From: Allolobophora icterica
Taxonomy: Eukaryota; Annelida; Clitellata; Crassiclitellata; Lumbricidae
NCBI GenBank assembly: GCA_963556255.1
Contig: OY744613.1
Location: 50,421,745-50,485,744 of the forward strand
Reading direction: 5' to 3'
Length of the DNA stretch: 64,000 bases
In this document: positions 11,542 through 22,712 of the stretch, in pieces
Position numbering within the stretch: the stretch's first letter is position 1
How the letters are laid out: each line of letters starts with the position of its first letter
Position numbers and translations under genes: made by a program
Notes under the pieces: generated by a model
Told to the model about the DNA's origin: nothing
Database searches by the model: none
The model's input: only the letters and a program-made list of their open reading frames with translations

Positions 11542-12924
11542 TCAGCACAGGTTAGCAACTAAGTCACCAGGTGGAGAAAATCGATGGCTAGAACAATGCT
11601 CTTCGAAGTCTTTCTCTGTTTCAAGCAATTCGCCACATATACCGCATCCAAAAGATTTTGACAAAGAGGCTGTTGCATCCACAGTGGATTTGAATTTGCT
11701 AATATACATCCATTCTCCATCTCTAATTTTCGGTAAAGGACTTGTGATTAAACAATCAGACACGTTAGCAATTGCTTCACTTCCCAGTTTAAGATCCTGC
11801 GGCTGTGTTGGTGCACACAGTTCAAACTGGTTTGATGAAGAACTGGTCTTGGTATAAGGTTTATTGCACGTGTTCTCAGTTGCATGAGTTCGTCTGTGTC
11901 TCACAAGAGTTCAAGTCTGGGCGAATCCTGTATTACAAACCTCACATAGGTATGGTTTTTCTCCTGTATGAGTTCTCATGTGATTCTTTAGAGTACTGCC
12001 TACTGCAAATGATTTCTCACATAACTGGCACCTGTATAGTTTCTCACCAGTATTGGTTCTCATGTGCGTTTTAAGCTTACTGCTTTCAGCAAATGCTTTC
12101 TGACATAACTTCCATCTGCATGGCTTTTCACGAGTATGTGTTCTCATGTGCATTTTCAGTTCACAGTATCTTGTAAATGATTTCAGACATAACTGACATT
12201 TGTATGGTTTCTCGCCAGTGTGGGTTCTCATGTGTTCTTTCAATGATCCACCTCCAGTAAATGTTTTCTGACATAACTGGCAAATGTACGGTTTTTCGCC
12301 AGTATGAGTTCTCATGTGCTTTTTCAGAGCATTACCTCTCTTAAATGATTTCTGACATAACTGGCACCTGTACGGTTTTTCACCACTATGTGTTATCATG
12401 TGCTTTTTCAGATCACCAGTATCAGGAAATAATTTTTGACATAAATGGCACATGTACAGTTTTTCACCAGTATGTGTTATCATGTGCGTTTTCAGATTAC
12501 CGCCTTGATTAAATGATTTCTGACATAACTGGCACCTGTATGGTTTTTCGCCAGTATGGGTTCTCATGTGCGTTGTCAGCTTACAGCTTTCAGCAAATGC
12601 TTTCTGACAGAACTTGCACAAGTATGGTTTTTCGCCAGTATGTGTTCTCGTGTGAATTTGCAGATGATGTTCTCTAGCAAATGATTTCTGGCATAACTGA
12701 CATTTGTATGGTTTCTCGCCAGTATGGGTTCTCATGTGTCTTTTCAATGTACCACCTTGAGCAAATTTTTTCTGACATAACTGGCAAATGTTTGGTTTTT
12801 CACCAGTATGGGTTCTTGTGTGAATTTTCAGAGTACTATCATCATCAAATGACTTGTAACATATCTGACATAAGTATTGTTTTCCTCCCATATTGGGTTT
12901 CATATTCGCCTTAAGGCTATCCAT
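11542..12924 (-). pseudogene. C2H2 zinc-finger gene B, one in-frame TGA
   Basis: From ATG at 12924 the frame encodes 12 C2H2 units of the CQLCQKSF...[14 protein letters not shown] type; unit 10 is degenerate, with W replacing a cysteine and N the last histidine. TGA at 11911-11913 falls inside the last finger (GFAQT-stop-TLVRHRRTH). In paralogue F the aligned codon is GGA, so one G-to-T change explains the stop. The frame then stays open through a tail to the C-terminal module ([19 protein letters not shown]...HC) and ends DLVANLC. If the stop is real, the product is 337 residues without the module. The gene was probably a nuclear DNA-binding regulator, now inactive or shortened. Confidence 0.8.
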
Positions 12925-13570
12925 TTAATTGATAATTGCACTGTACCTACACCACAGGTCTTTTGATAAGGTTTCGGATGACCACCCTGAGCAAACGGTT
13001 TCTGAAAAAAATATCCTTCTCCAATCACCAGATTCTAGACAAAGTCCGAATTTGTAAGGCTCTTCATAAGCCTCAGTGTTCGTACCGACTTAAAAGCAAT
13101 TGCTTTATTATAAGTTTCTGCAATTGTTGTTGTCATAGCCTTTCCAACACTAGCAGTGTCCAGTTTCTCACATTACCGATGACTTCGTGAAGGTTGCGTT
13201 TCAGATGCTTATGCCTTTTCAGAGAAACACTTGCATTAAATGATTTCTGACATAACTGGCACCAGTATGGTAGAATAGTCCTGTTCCTGTTCGTGTTTCA
13301 TCTGTCTGTAGTAATTTTTCTAGAAAAGTAAGAATTAGTCACATCTATAGTAAAAATTTATGACGAAATACTTAAGCAATCCAATCGTATAATAATACGC
13401 CTTCATACTAATGCTGACTGAGATTTTAAATCCACTGTAAGATTCTTTATGAAGGTTAATGAGGTGCAGAGCTTGTATTTCAACTGCATTTTAAAGTTCT
13501 GACAGAAAGTTGCTCGTCTTCTTCATGTACTTGCTAAAAGTAACAGTAGAACGTCAAAAATAATGTTTTA
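12925..13570 (-). other. 5' flank of gene B, duplicated at gene F, with a stray finger
   Basis: Blocks such as GTTTCTGCAATTGTTGTTG and GTTGCTCGTCTTCT recur at 63390-63860 in the same position relative to gene F. At 13205-13275 the minus strand encodes one isolated finger half, [20 protein letters not shown], a remnant of a lost finger exon. Confidence 0.65.
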
Positions 13571-13619
13571 AAATACACAAAATAATTTCATTTCCGTTCA
13601 TTACGGTAGAATGACTGAA

Positions 13620-14250
13620 TAGTCCTGTTCCTATCCTCAAATTGGTAGTTGAGTGAACAGCTGGTAATAATAGCAGGGTACAGTTCCAGGAATTCTGTAA
13701 CGAATTTAATTTTTCTTGCCTATTTTAACCCTTAATGTTACAGCCATGTATCAAAACAGACACTTTAACTCAGAAGTACACCATACAATTAAAAGTTAAC
13801 TAAAATTATTGCAAATTTAAATCACACCATCTCATAACTTCTGTAGCTTAAAATATAACACAGCAAAAAGTTGCTAAATCTGTAAAAAGTGTATCATATT
13901 ATTTAACAGAAGATACGATTTAAAACTGAAAACAGAAATATGCACATTCGTAGTTGAATGACAAGTTTGTAACACTGACAAGGCCCAGTTCCTAGAATCC
14001 TCTAGCTAATTTTAAAAAGAATTAGTCTCGCTGAAACCCTTAATGTGACAGCTCTGTCTCAAAACAGGCTGAACTAAGAGGTACACTAGTCCATGAAGAC
14101 ATAAATAAAATAATGCCAATTCTAAATCACACCGTCTCACATCATAGTAGTTTGAAATGTTGCACGCAATAGTTGCTAAATTTGTTAACAGCGTATTTTA
14201 TTATTTTATAGAAGATATCATTTAAACCTGACAACCAAAATACGCACAAA
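13620..14250. repeat. Diverged tandem duplication of about 310 bp
   Basis: CCCTTAATGTTACAGCCATG at 13729 and CCCTTAATGTGACAGCTCTG at 14036 start blocks that align for over 200 bp, through AAATCACACCATCTCA and GAAGATACGATTTAAA. It lies upstream of gene B. Divergence suggests an old duplication. Confidence 0.7.
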
Positions 14251-14687
14251 GCACTTCGGAGATAAAAGGAACAAAAGTCTGAAATGTTCCGTTTATGTTT
14301 CCGTTTAATAAAATTCAATAGCTTAAGAGTAGCTCCATCGTCCGTCCTTCTGGCTCTTTGCCACTGGGTTTGTTGCATATCCTGGCAAGGCTTCGATCGT
14401 CCATAATAAACTTTGTTTGCACTGAAGGACCACGTGTATGTGGCACTTGTATCTATCGAGCTAGACGCTCCCCATAGAACAAGTGCCAAAAAATTAAATC
14501 ATACATAATTATGTAGAGGTAATGGCAAACACTAAATTATTAGCACATAGTAATACAATCAATCTAACCACGCTTACAAGGTTTGAAAGTCGAATTTTCC
14601 CAGAATCTGATTTATACTATCATCAGCACAAAATGGCGACTGATTTAACTCTTTCAATACACTAATAATTACGCTGGATGTTTGAAA
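14251..14687. other. No recognised gene
   Basis: A minus-strand frame at 14142-14489 has no motif I recognise. Nothing else is supported. Confidence 0.3.
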
Positions 14688-14875
14688 GTATATATTGCCA
14701 TCAAGAAAGTATATCCTGCCATCTAGCGAAGTATATCCTGCCATCTACCGAAGTATATCCTGCCATCTAGCGAAGCATATCCTGCCATCTAGCGAAGTAT
14801 ATCCTGCCATCTAGCGAAGTATATCCTGCCATCTAGCGAAGTATATCCTGCCATCTAGCGAACTGTTCTACATGA
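14688..14875. repeat. 22-bp minisatellite, about eight units
   Basis: The unit GAAGTATATCCTGCCATCTA plus GC repeats head to tail, with the first copies diverged (ATTGCCATCAAG) and the last ones nearly identical, as expected of a recently expanding array. Confidence 0.95.
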
Positions 14876-14984
14876 TTATTTATACTGCGATAAAACTAAT
14901 GTTTTAGGCTTATGGAAAATATGCACAGTCGTATGTAAAATTGCTATTTTTGACAGTTAAATCTGGAACTAACATTACATAATG

Positions 14985-15240
14985 TCCTATCCAGATTCCA
15001 TTCCTGCGCCACCACACAACCGCCATCATCACCGATTACCACCGTAGTAGCCTGCTGTCTCCTCGGCTTGACCTCTCAGGACTCGGACCTGGCACCGGAA
15101 CGGATAAGGCTGACATGGCTATTGCGGACTTGATTTGATATAGCGCCGGTGTATAAGCTGGTCTCTCTGGCGTGGCTTTTGTGTGGCGCTGAGAAATTTC
15201 GGAGATTTACATTACAATACATTACATTACATTATATTAG
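14985..15240 (+). mobile_element. Probable LINE 3' end with (ATTAC)n tail
   Basis: A GC-richer block with CGCCACCACACAACCGCC leads into a TTACATTACAATACATTACA tail at 15207-15238. That form is typical of LINE 3' ends carrying a short tandem repeat instead of poly(A). The clade is not resolved. Confidence 0.5.
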
Positions 15241-15409
15241 TCCCAGGTTAAATGGTGCTAGAAAGAAAGAAGTGAGCAGACGAATAGACGAACTGGCTCA
15301 TTGAAGGGCAAGAATGCAACATGCATCTGTGATATATCATAATAATTATCCACATCTTATAAGGATCTACTCAGTTTTCACCTGGATCGTCATCGCTGCC
15401 TTCTTCGCT

Positions 15410-15535
15410 GCTACCTCTGACACAAAGCAGCCCTAAAGGATTTTAACCTGATTACGGCTTGGTTTTGGTGTGCCATCAGTTGTGCATTAGACACCGGCAC
15501 AATAGAAGTTACTAATTACAATTACAATTTGCATG
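15410..15535 (+). repeat. Interspersed repeat shared with 27790-27910
   Basis: ATTACGGCTTGGTTTT, GTGTGCCATC and TGTGCATTAGACACCGGC occur in the same order here and at 27828-27890, each ending in an ATTACAATTACAA-type tail. Probably two copies of one LINE or SINE 3' end. Confidence 0.65.
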
Positions 15536-15916
15536 TGAATTTGTTTAATTTACCAACAGTAAGTATGCAAGGTTGACAAATGGATGGAACAGAATATTTT
15601 GGAGGCTTTTAAAATAAATGACACAATGATTGATGGGCACTTTCATATATATTGGTTGTTTACCGCATAAGGCTGATATTGATGTACAGTAATAACACCG
15701 TACAAACTGAAATACAAGCATTGTTTGCACAACAGAAATATACTTTGTGAAATTTATGATACATGTATATTGAAAAAATGTAACATTAGTGACTTCAGGA
15801 TAAACGTTTATGAAATGCATTTACTTCTCAGTTAGTCAAGCTGCTTATTTTTTCTCCTTGTAGGCCTATGTATATATTTTTCTGTTGTTTCTCCTGTCAG
15901 TGTTTTTGGTTCCGGT
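15536..15916. other. No recognised gene
   Basis: AT-rich sequence without motifs. Confidence 0.3.
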
Positions 15917-16342
15917 CCACTCTTCCGGGGGTCCGCTATTCCGGGGGTCCGCTATTCCGGGGATCCGCCGGAATATACATACATACAAGATACATACATG
16001 CATACACACATACATACATGCATACAAACATGCACACATACATACAAACATGCATACATACATCCATGCATGCATGCATGTATGAATGTATGCGTGTATG
16101 TATGTATACATACAAACATGTATGTATGCATGTATGTATATATACATACATGTATGTATGCATGTATGTATATATGTATACATGTATGTAAGCATGTATG
16201 TATGTATGTATGAATGTTTGTATGCATGTATGTATGTATGTATGCATGCATGTATGTTTTATGTATGTATACTCCGGCCGATCCCCGGAATAGCGGACCC
16301 CCGGAATAGCGGACCCCCGGAATAGTGGGCCGGTACCGTGTT
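15917..16342. mobile_element. Fold-back element around a (CATA)n/(TATG)n core
   Basis: Two inverted arms of about 65 bp, at 15917-15980 and 16268-16335, each repeat CCGGGGGTCCGCTATT and are almost perfect complements. Between them the left half is CATA-rich and the right half TATG-rich, so the whole 425 bp can fold on itself. GGTTCC and GGTACC at the two edges could be an imperfect duplication. Confidence 0.75.
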
Positions 16343-16379
16343 TTTTGTGCTGCCCATTTGTGGTAAAATAAAGCTTATA

Positions 16380-16622
16380 TTTTTATTTTGTCATGGAAAG
16401 TTTGACAGGATACCACCCACTCTTCTGGTTCATAGGCTATTTCGGATATAACTTTTTATGGCGTGAGATAAAAGCACGATTTTTACCTTAAGCTGTGTGC
16501 AAATTGACCTCCTACAACTACTTAATTAAAAGACCAAAATTTTTTTCCATTTGCTACAAGTTTTGGATGAAGAAGAACGTAGGGAGGAGTGGCAGCCACC
16601 CCCTTAATAGCCCGAGGGTTAA
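16380..16622. mobile_element. Diverged end of the 22713-type piggyBac family
   Basis: The complement starts TTAACCCTCGGGCTATTAAG (TTAA at 16619-16622) and follows the same order as 22713 onward: a CACCCC block, CTACGTT, TTTTTT, CACGCCAT, AAAAAGTTATA and ATAGCCTA. It is about one-quarter of the full element. The other end is absent, so it is truncated. Confidence 0.75.
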
Positions 16623-16689
16623 GTCTTCATACAGGACAGTATATATAACGAAAAGACTAGTCGTGCACGTCTAGCGTTGTCGTATTTGA

Positions 16690-16860
16690 TAAATGTAAAA
16701 GTTGCCAAAGTCAATCCGATGCAGATGAAAGAATGGGCCAGTGTATTGACAGCATGAACCGACAGACACCTGAGAATGGATCGAAGCTGGCATAGATGAT
16801 AAAAAACATGATCGGGATAGAAGGTCAACTTGATCCATGGCCTCGACTCTTTTCATTTTT
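16690..16860 (-). mobile_element. CR1/L2-like LINE fragment
   Basis: The minus strand aligns with the LINE segment at 53880-53990 (the TTTTTTATCATCTATGCCAG against TTTTATCATCTACGCCAG region). It lies just upstream of the duplicated promoter unit of gene C. Confidence 0.55.
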
Positions 16861-16928
16861 CAATGAATTGATCGGTTGAGATCCTTCACCATCGCATCTA
16901 ACTTTCCATGAATTTACTGATTCCACGC

Positions 16929-17134
16929 TATTTAAGGTTTTTCTTTTATTTCTTGGACAACAAATTTAATTCGTTTTATTCAGTTAACTGTCCATTAAAA
17001 CTAATCGGCAGATGACACGAGTATTTTTAGTTATTTAATCCAGCTTCTAGTTGATGTGTTTAGACCTATTTGAACGACATTTTGGATAACTGGAGAAGGA
17101 GAAAATCAGATATAAGAATGCCTTACTTATGCTG
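16929..17134 (+). promoter_or_regulatory. Promoter and non-coding exon 1 of gene C
   Basis: A TATTTAA box at 16929-16935, preceded by CCACGC, recurs upstream of E (46500) and G (54375). About 60-150 bp later all three share ACTAATCGGCAGATG (or close), GAACGACATTTTGGAT and GGAGAAGGAGAAAATC-like sequence. The block ends at ATGCTG followed by GTATGT here, GTAAGT in E and GTAAAT in G, which marks a conserved 5' splice site with exon 1 ending at 17134. No ATG-led frame crosses the block, so exon 1 is probably untranslated. The transcription start is inferred, not seen. Confidence 0.65.
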
Positions 17135-17186
17135 GTATGTAGTTAGTGTTACTTTTATTATTATTATGTATGATTTAAGTATATTA

Positions 17187-17524
17187 GGTAATGTTTGTCT
17201 TTAGCGTCCGAAATTATTTTCATTGAAACATTATAATACAAAAAATATTAATACAGTAAATAATCATCCTTCATCCAACTTCTAATTTCAGTTACATTTT
17301 CATCGATCATCCAGCTTCTAGTTTGAGCTATATTTTCATCAATCTTCCAACTTCTAGATAAGTTTTACTATAGAATGTTTTCATCTCTCATCCACGGCAA
17401 TGATATCGGCGCTAAAATGATATATTTTCGTCGCAATTCCAACTTCTAGTTTAACTTTTACTGAGAAATGTTTTCATCGCTCATGCTTTGTAAATAATTT
17501 CGGACGGTAAAGACCAACATTACC
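17187..17524 (+). mobile_element. MITE with 8-bp duplication GTATATTA in intron 1 of gene C
   Basis: Inverted ends of about 33 bp (GGTAATGTTTGTCTTTAGCG at 17187 against the complement of the segment ending CATTACC at 17524) include CGTCCGAAATTATTT on both sides. GTATATTA lies directly before and after. Inside are five units of the CTTCTAGTTT/TTTTCATCG minisatellite. It is the same family as 49333-49744. No coding capacity. Confidence 0.93.
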
Positions 17525-17689
17525 GTATATTATGGCGTTTATAAATATGTGTAATCGGATTTTGATAGTATGTTCGAAACTTAAAACTATATTACCCACA
17601 ACAGTCTGCATATTAGGCCTATACCCAAATTTAAATCCAGTTCATTAATGCTTGGAGTAAGGGTCAGTGCAGAATTCATAATTGTGTAC

Positions 17690-17895
17690 AACTAAAAATC
17701 TATACTTGCGACTGGAAGCTGGATATTTGTGCCACTTAAAACCTATACCTGCGAGAGGAAGCTGGATATTTTCATTGCAGAAATATAATGCGGGTGGGAG
17801 ACGACTCAAAACCTATTTGTGCGAGTGGAAGCTGGATATTTGTGCGACTATAAAGCTGCCCGTGCGATTGGAAGCTGGATAGTTTCATTGCAGAA
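17690..17895 (+). repeat. Minisatellite with GGAAGCTGGATA core
   Basis: Four units of about 40-60 bp share AAAACCTATACCTGCGAG-like sequence and GGAAGCTGGATATTT. The complement of the core (CCAGCTTC) recalls the MITE minisatellite unit nearby, but the rest differs. Confidence 0.75.
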
Positions 17896-18324
17896 TTTAA
17901 TTATTTATTCTCAACGAATAGCTGTGAGAATAAATGTATCAGTATTTATGAAGTGCTGTACATATTGGAATTTGGGTAGAGGCCAACAGTCTTAGTTCTG
18001 GTCTCTACGTTGCTACTATCAGTTACAGTACAGTATATTACAGTCATTTGGTATTTTATAGATTTCCGAAAGCCACAGACTGTGTTCTGTGTCTTCAGAA
18101 AAACTGTGTTTTTATTAAATAGTAATTAAAATCGCAGTTTTCAGGAAGCCACTAAGCCCAATATTTTCAAGTATAGTCACATTTGCCAAAACTGTGGTGT
18201 TATTTCAAGTAACGCTATCGCTATCACAAAATCAGTACTAAAATTATGAGTACCGGTCAGTTACTTTTAATATTAAATATATTGTTTAAACTTAAATGCG
18301 GTTGTTAATATTCTTTTATTTTAG

Positions 18325-18423
18325 CTTACGCCTTCACTAACAGAACCAGAAGCCAAAGATATTCAAAAAGAATCTCACAAGTTAAGGAAAATTGACCCAT
18401 GTTGTGATTCACTAGAGCACTGA
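18325..18423 (+). other. Conserved 5' exon of gene C, short frame ending in TGA
   Basis: TTCTTTTATTTTAG ends at 18324, a good 3' splice site. The following frame reads LTPSLTEPEAKDIQKESHK and stops at 18421. A related exon (PLLPLTEVKARVLEELQ) starts at 41324 in gene D, and decayed versions start at 50130 and 55779. It looks like an ancestral N-terminal coding exon that is no longer joined in frame to the fingers. Confidence 0.5.
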
Positions 18424-18779
18424 CAGCAAGAAGACAGCAAACTATTTCATTACCAGTAAATCATCTTTAAAAATTGCGATGAGAATTTATATGTACTCAA
18501 TAGCATGACAATAGTTATATTGGGCACTACAACCTGTAAGACATATAGTAATATGAAAAATGAAACTGTATCGCATCAGAAGCAGATGGTCACCCACTTC
18601 CTTCACTCGGACCTTGAACTGACAAGATTCATTCTAAGGATTCTAAGCATTTGATATAGCACCTCTTCAAGATACCTGATACCTACTCAGAGGCGGAAGG
18701 AATCGCAATCTCGTTTGCGTTCTTCTGTTAGTCCTCGTTAATATGAACTTTTGTCTTATTTCATGGAACACAATGGAGC

Positions 18780-19044
18780 AAAAACATCTGCAATACCACA
18801 GTGAAGATAAACCATACAAGTGTCAATTATTTTAAGAAACTTTTTTATGTATTAGTGATTTGAATGAGATATATGACTGTCCACACAGTAGAGATACCAT
18901 TCAAGTGCAAGTTGTGTCGGAAAGCTTTTAGGGATAGTATGGACCTAGAGAATCATTCAAGAGCACATTCATCAGAAAAAAACATACAAATGTCAGTGAT
19001 GCGACAAATCATTTGCAGACAGTGGTCATCTCTTTAAACACACC
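18780..19044 (+). pseudogene. Decayed fingers directly upstream of gene C
   Basis: Three finger-like pieces (KPYKCQLF, RKAFRDSMDLENHSRAH, CDKSFADSGHLFKH) lie in shifted frames, with a TGA replacing the residue between the two cysteines of the last one (KCQ-stop-CDKSF). That last piece is in frame with the gene C start, so the gene once began further upstream. Confidence 0.75.
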
Positions 19045-22000
19045 ATGACTCACGCTCAAGTAACAACGTACAAGTGTGAATTGTGTGGAAAGGAATTCTT
19101 TAACAATAATCAGCTTCAAATTCACATGAGCATCCATACTGGTAAAAAAATATACAACTGTGAAATATGTCAGAAAACGTTTTTAAGCAACAGTCAGATG
19201 AAACAGCATATGACTGTACACACAGCAGAGAAACCACACAGGTGTGAATTCTGTCAGGAAACGTTTAGGTATAAGACGGACCTGAAGAGGCATTTAAGAA
19301 CACATTCAGGAGGAAAACCATACAAATGTCACCTATGCGACAAATCATTTGCAGACAGTAGTCATTTGAACTACCACACGAAGATCCACACTGGTGAAAA
19401 AACATACAATTGTGAATTTTGTCGCGAAACTTTTTTATGGAGCAGTCACTTGAATGAACACATGATTGTCCACATGGGTGAGAAACCATACAAGTGTGAA
19501 TTGTGTCAGAAAGCTTTTAGAGATGGTATGGACCTAAAGGATCACTCAAGAACACATTCCGGAGAAAAACCATACAAATGTCACTTATGTGACGATTCAT
19601 TTGCAGATAGTGGTCATTTCTTTAAACATGTGATAACCCATGTTTCAGGAAAAACATACAATTGTGAATTGTGTAGAAAAGGATTCGCTACAAATGATCA
19701 ACTTAAATACCATATGAAGATGCACACTGCAGAAAAAACGTACAATTGTCAATTTTGTCAGGAGACCTTTTTACGGAACAGTCATTTGAATTTGCATATG
19801 ATTTCACACAAAGGAGATAAATCAATCAATCGCGACTTGTATCAGAAAACGTTTGCATATGGTATACTTATTGAGCTGGCAAGGCAATCAAAAACAAATT
19901 CAGGAGAAAACCCATACAAGTGTGAATTGTGTGGAAAAGAATTTCTTGAAAGTTATCAACTTAAATGCCACATAAGGATCCACAGTAGTGAAAAAACATA
20001 CAAGTGTCAATTTTGTCAGAAAGCTTACTTATTGAACAGTCAGCTGACTAAGCATATGACTGTCCACACAGGAGAGAAACCATACAAGAAAACTTTTGCA
20101 TGTGGTAGGGATTTGACAAATCATTCAAAAACACATTCTGAAGAAATATCATACAAATGCCACCAATGTCAGAAATCATTTCCTGACTTTATTCAATTCC
20201 AAAAACATGCTCTGACCCACCCCTCTGAAAAAGCATTCTTGTGTGATAAGTGTGGAAAAGCATTTTCTGAGAATTATCAACTTAAATTCCACATGAGGTT
20301 CCACACTAGTGAAAAAACATACAGTTGTCAGATATGTCAGAAAACGTTTTCATACAGCAGTCAGCTGACTTTGCATATGATTGTACACAGAATAGAGAAA
20401 AAATTGAAGAGTGATTTGTGTCAGAAAACATTGGCATATAGTTTGGATCTGGCAAGGCATTCAGAAGAAAAACCATTCAAGTGCAATTTGTGTGGAAAAG
20501 GATTCCTTGTAAGTAAAAACCTTAAATACCACATGAGGATCCACACTGGTGAAAAAACATACAATTGTCAAATATGTCAGAAAACTTTCTTATGGAACAG
20601 TGTGTTGAGGTATCATATGACTACCCACACTGGAGAGAAACCATACAAGTGTGATTTATGTAAGAAAACCTTTGCATTTAGTAGGAATCTGAAAAATCAT
20701 TCAAAAACACATTCACAAGAAATACCATACAAATGTCACCTACGTGAGAAATCATTTGAAGATAGTTATAATTTTAATAGACATGTGAGAACTCACAATG
20801 TGGAAAAACCAAACAAGTGTGAATTGTGTGGAAAAGGATTCTTTAAAAATTATGTACTTAAATACCACATGAGGACCCACACAGGCGGAAAAACACACAA
20901 ATGTCAAATATGTGAGAAAACTTTTTTACAGAGCAGACAGTTGAATGAACATATGAGCGTCCATACAGGCGATAAACCATTTAAATGTGTATTGCCGAGG
21001 AACCATTCAAGGACTCATTCAAGAGAAAAACCATGCGACAAGTCATTTACAGACAGCAGTGATTTAAATGAGCACATGAGAACCCACACTGAAAAAACAC
21101 CATACAGGTGTGAACTGTGTGGAAAAGGATTCCATGTAAAGTTTCAACGTAAATACCATATGAGGATCCACACCGGTGATAAAACATACAATTGTCAATT
21201 TTTTCAGAAGACATTTTTATCAAGCTTCCATTTGAATAAGCATTTGATTATCCATGCAGGAGATAAACCATTCAAGTGCGAATTGTGCGAGAAAGCTTTT
21301 GCAGATAAGGGATACACGAAGAGACATTCAAGAACACATTCAGGAGAAAAACCATACAAATGTCACCTATGTCGCAAATCATATGCAGACCGTAGACATT
21401 TGAAAAAACACGTGAGAACACATGCAGGAAAGAAACTACACAAATGTGAACTATGCAAGAAATTATTCATATGTGAGAGTAGTTTGGTTAAGCACAGTTT
21501 GCGAGCTCACACTGGAGAGAAACAATATAAATGCAATTTATGTTCCAACGCTTATGCATTTGACAATGATCTAAAGAGACATTTGTTAACCCATAATGGA
21601 GATACTCTGTTCATTGACAAGGTATGTGACAAAGTGTTTGAAGATTTGTATACTGATGTTCTGGATGAATATGTGAGAATTGATGTCAATGACAGGACAT
21701 GCACAAGTGAATCATGCCACACAGAAATTGGAATTGTAGATTACCTGTGTAGTCATGACACAGCCCGCACAGGAGAAATGGAAGACATTCACGATGTAGG
21801 TAAAGAAGGACTATTTATTTTCAATGATCAGCCATTTGTAGTGAAACCATACGGATGTGGAATCTGTGGTGAAATTTTTGAAACAGAAGTAGAAGTTATA
21901 GACCACTGTTTTCAGGTTTGTTGTTTTCCAGTGGAGAGTCACTTTTCAGCTTTATTTGAGAATGAGAAGCCTTTTCTTGTCAAACCATACGGATGTGGAT

Positions 22001-22128
22001 TCTGTGGTGAAATGTTTGAAATAGAAACAGAATTTGTTGATCACTTCTGTCAGGTTTGTTGTTTTCCAGTGGAAAATGACTTTGCAACGTTCTTTGAGAA
22101 GGAGCAACAGAATTACATTACTTCTTAA
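19045..22128 (+). CDS. Large C2H2 zinc-finger protein C (1027 residues)
   Basis: An uninterrupted frame encodes about 31 finger units, roughly 24 of them canonical CxxC-x12-HxxxH with TGEKPY-type linkers. They are presumed to bind DNA in the nucleus. Several units are damaged: some lack a cysteine (for example CHLREKSF, CQFFQKTF) and units 13 and 24 are partly deleted. Units follow a 4-finger order (GKGF, QKTFL, QKAFA..DL, DKSFADS) repeated about eight times. The C-terminal tail carries two tandem copies of the cluster's module (PYGCGICGEIFETE...DHC and PYGCGFCGEMFEIE...DHFC). ATG at 19045 is used because the frame is closed by TGA a few codons upstream. The stop overlaps an AATAAA-like signal. 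The loss of canonical units suggests relaxed constraint. Confidence 0.85.
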   Translation: MTHAQVTTYKCELCGKEFFNNNQLQIHMSIHTGKKIYNCEICQKTFLSNSQMKQHMTVHTAEKPHRCEFCQETFRYKTDLKRHLRTHSGGKPYKCHLCDKSFADSSHLNYHTKIHTGEKTYNCEFCRETFLWSSHLNEHMIVHMGEKPYKCELCQKAFRDGMDLKDHSRTHSGEKPYKCHLCDDSFADSGHFFKHVITHVSGKTYNCELCRKGFATNDQLKYHMKMHTAEKTYNCQFCQETFLRNSHLNLHMISHKGDKSINRDLYQKTFAYGILIELARQSKTNSGENPYKCELCGKEFLESYQLKCHIRIHSSEKTYKCQFCQKAYLLNSQLTKHMTVHTGEKPYKKTFACGRDLTNHSKTHSEEISYKCHQCQKSFPDFIQFQKHALTHPSEKAFLCDKCGKAFSENYQLKFHMRFHTSEKTYSCQICQKTFSYSSQLTLHMIVHRIEKKLKSDLCQKTLAYSLDLARHSEEKPFKCNLCGKGFLVSKNLKYHMRIHTGEKTYNCQICQKTFLWNSVLRYHMTTHTGEKPYKCDLCKKTFAFSRNLKNHSKTHSQEIPYKCHLREKSFEDSYNFNRHVRTHNVEKPNKCELCGKGFFKNYVLKYHMRTHTGGKTHKCQICEKTFLQSRQLNEHMSVHTGDKPFKCVLPRNHSRTHSREKPCDKSFTDSSDLNEHMRTHTEKTPYRCELCGKGFHVKFQRKYHMRIHTGDKTYNCQFFQKTFLSSFHLNKHLIIHAGDKPFKCELCEKAFADKGYTKRHSRTHSGEKPYKCHLCRKSYADRRHLKKHVRTHAGKKLHKCELCKKLFICESSLVKHSLRAHTGEKQYKCNLCSNAYAFDNDLKRHLLTHNGDTLFIDKVCDKVFEDLYTDVLDEYVRIDVNDRTCTSESCHTEIGIVDYLCSHDTARTGEMEDIHDVGKEGLFIFNDQPFVVKPYGCGICGEIFETEVEVIDHCFQVCCFPVESHFSALFENEKPFLVKPYGCGFCGEMFEIETEFVDHFCQVCCFPVENDFATFFEKEQQNYITS

Positions 22129-22289
22129 ATAAAAATAGTTTCCAAATGAAACAACTATCATGAATCCTAACATCTGTAGCCAGATTGCAGGAATGCAGAA
22201 ACTGATCCAGTTTTTCTCTTCGAGAGTTTACTGTAAAACTGTTTGTAGCGTTTGCTGTTTTAGGAGACTAACAATGTTTGAAATTATGA

Positions 22290-22697
22290 ATTACTAGCTG
22301 GTTTACCCGGCGTTGCCCGGGATTATAAGTTTCAATCCCTGTAGCGAATAAGCAAGAAAAGTTAATGTGAAGTGAAATCCCTGCGGCTGCGCCATCTGGC
22401 GAATCTTTAGAAATGCGTGCCGGTGACAGAGAATAATCTTCTCGGGCGGCGCCATCTGGCGAATGAAAATAGGTCGACTCGAATTTGTTTGGACCAGGTA
22501 AAAAGTGGGGGTTTTGGCCCGGGACACCATGGAAGCGGTGAAAACGGGGAACGCGAAGCCTCACACTGGGTGTGTCATGCTCACCCCGAGACAGTAGTGA
22601 AGGTTTCGAATGAAAATCTCTAAAACTGTAGAAATGCATACCGGTCAAAGATCGATGTGACAGACAGACAGAGACTTCTCTTTATTTATATAGATGT
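22290..22697. mobile_element. Interspersed repeat with TTTACCCGGCGTTGCCCGGG end
   Basis: The block begins CTAGCTGGTTTACCCGGCG and ends TTTATTTATATAGATG. Paralogous 3' flanks of E and G lack it (they read directly ATGAATT...TGCAAGTGTTGAAG), so it is an insertion. It contains GCGCCATCTGGCGAAT twice. Ends like this are common in dispersed animal repeats; I do not assign a class. Confidence 0.7.
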
Positions 22698-22712
22698 TAC
22701 AGGTGTTGAAGA

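Noticed and set aside
14142..14489. 115-residue minus-strand frame
   Set aside because: It overlaps the tandem duplication and has no recognisable motif.
15866..16325. Overlapping frames rich in Tyr, Ile, His and Thr or Cys and Met
   Set aside because: They come from the CATA/TATG repeat in several frames on both strands.
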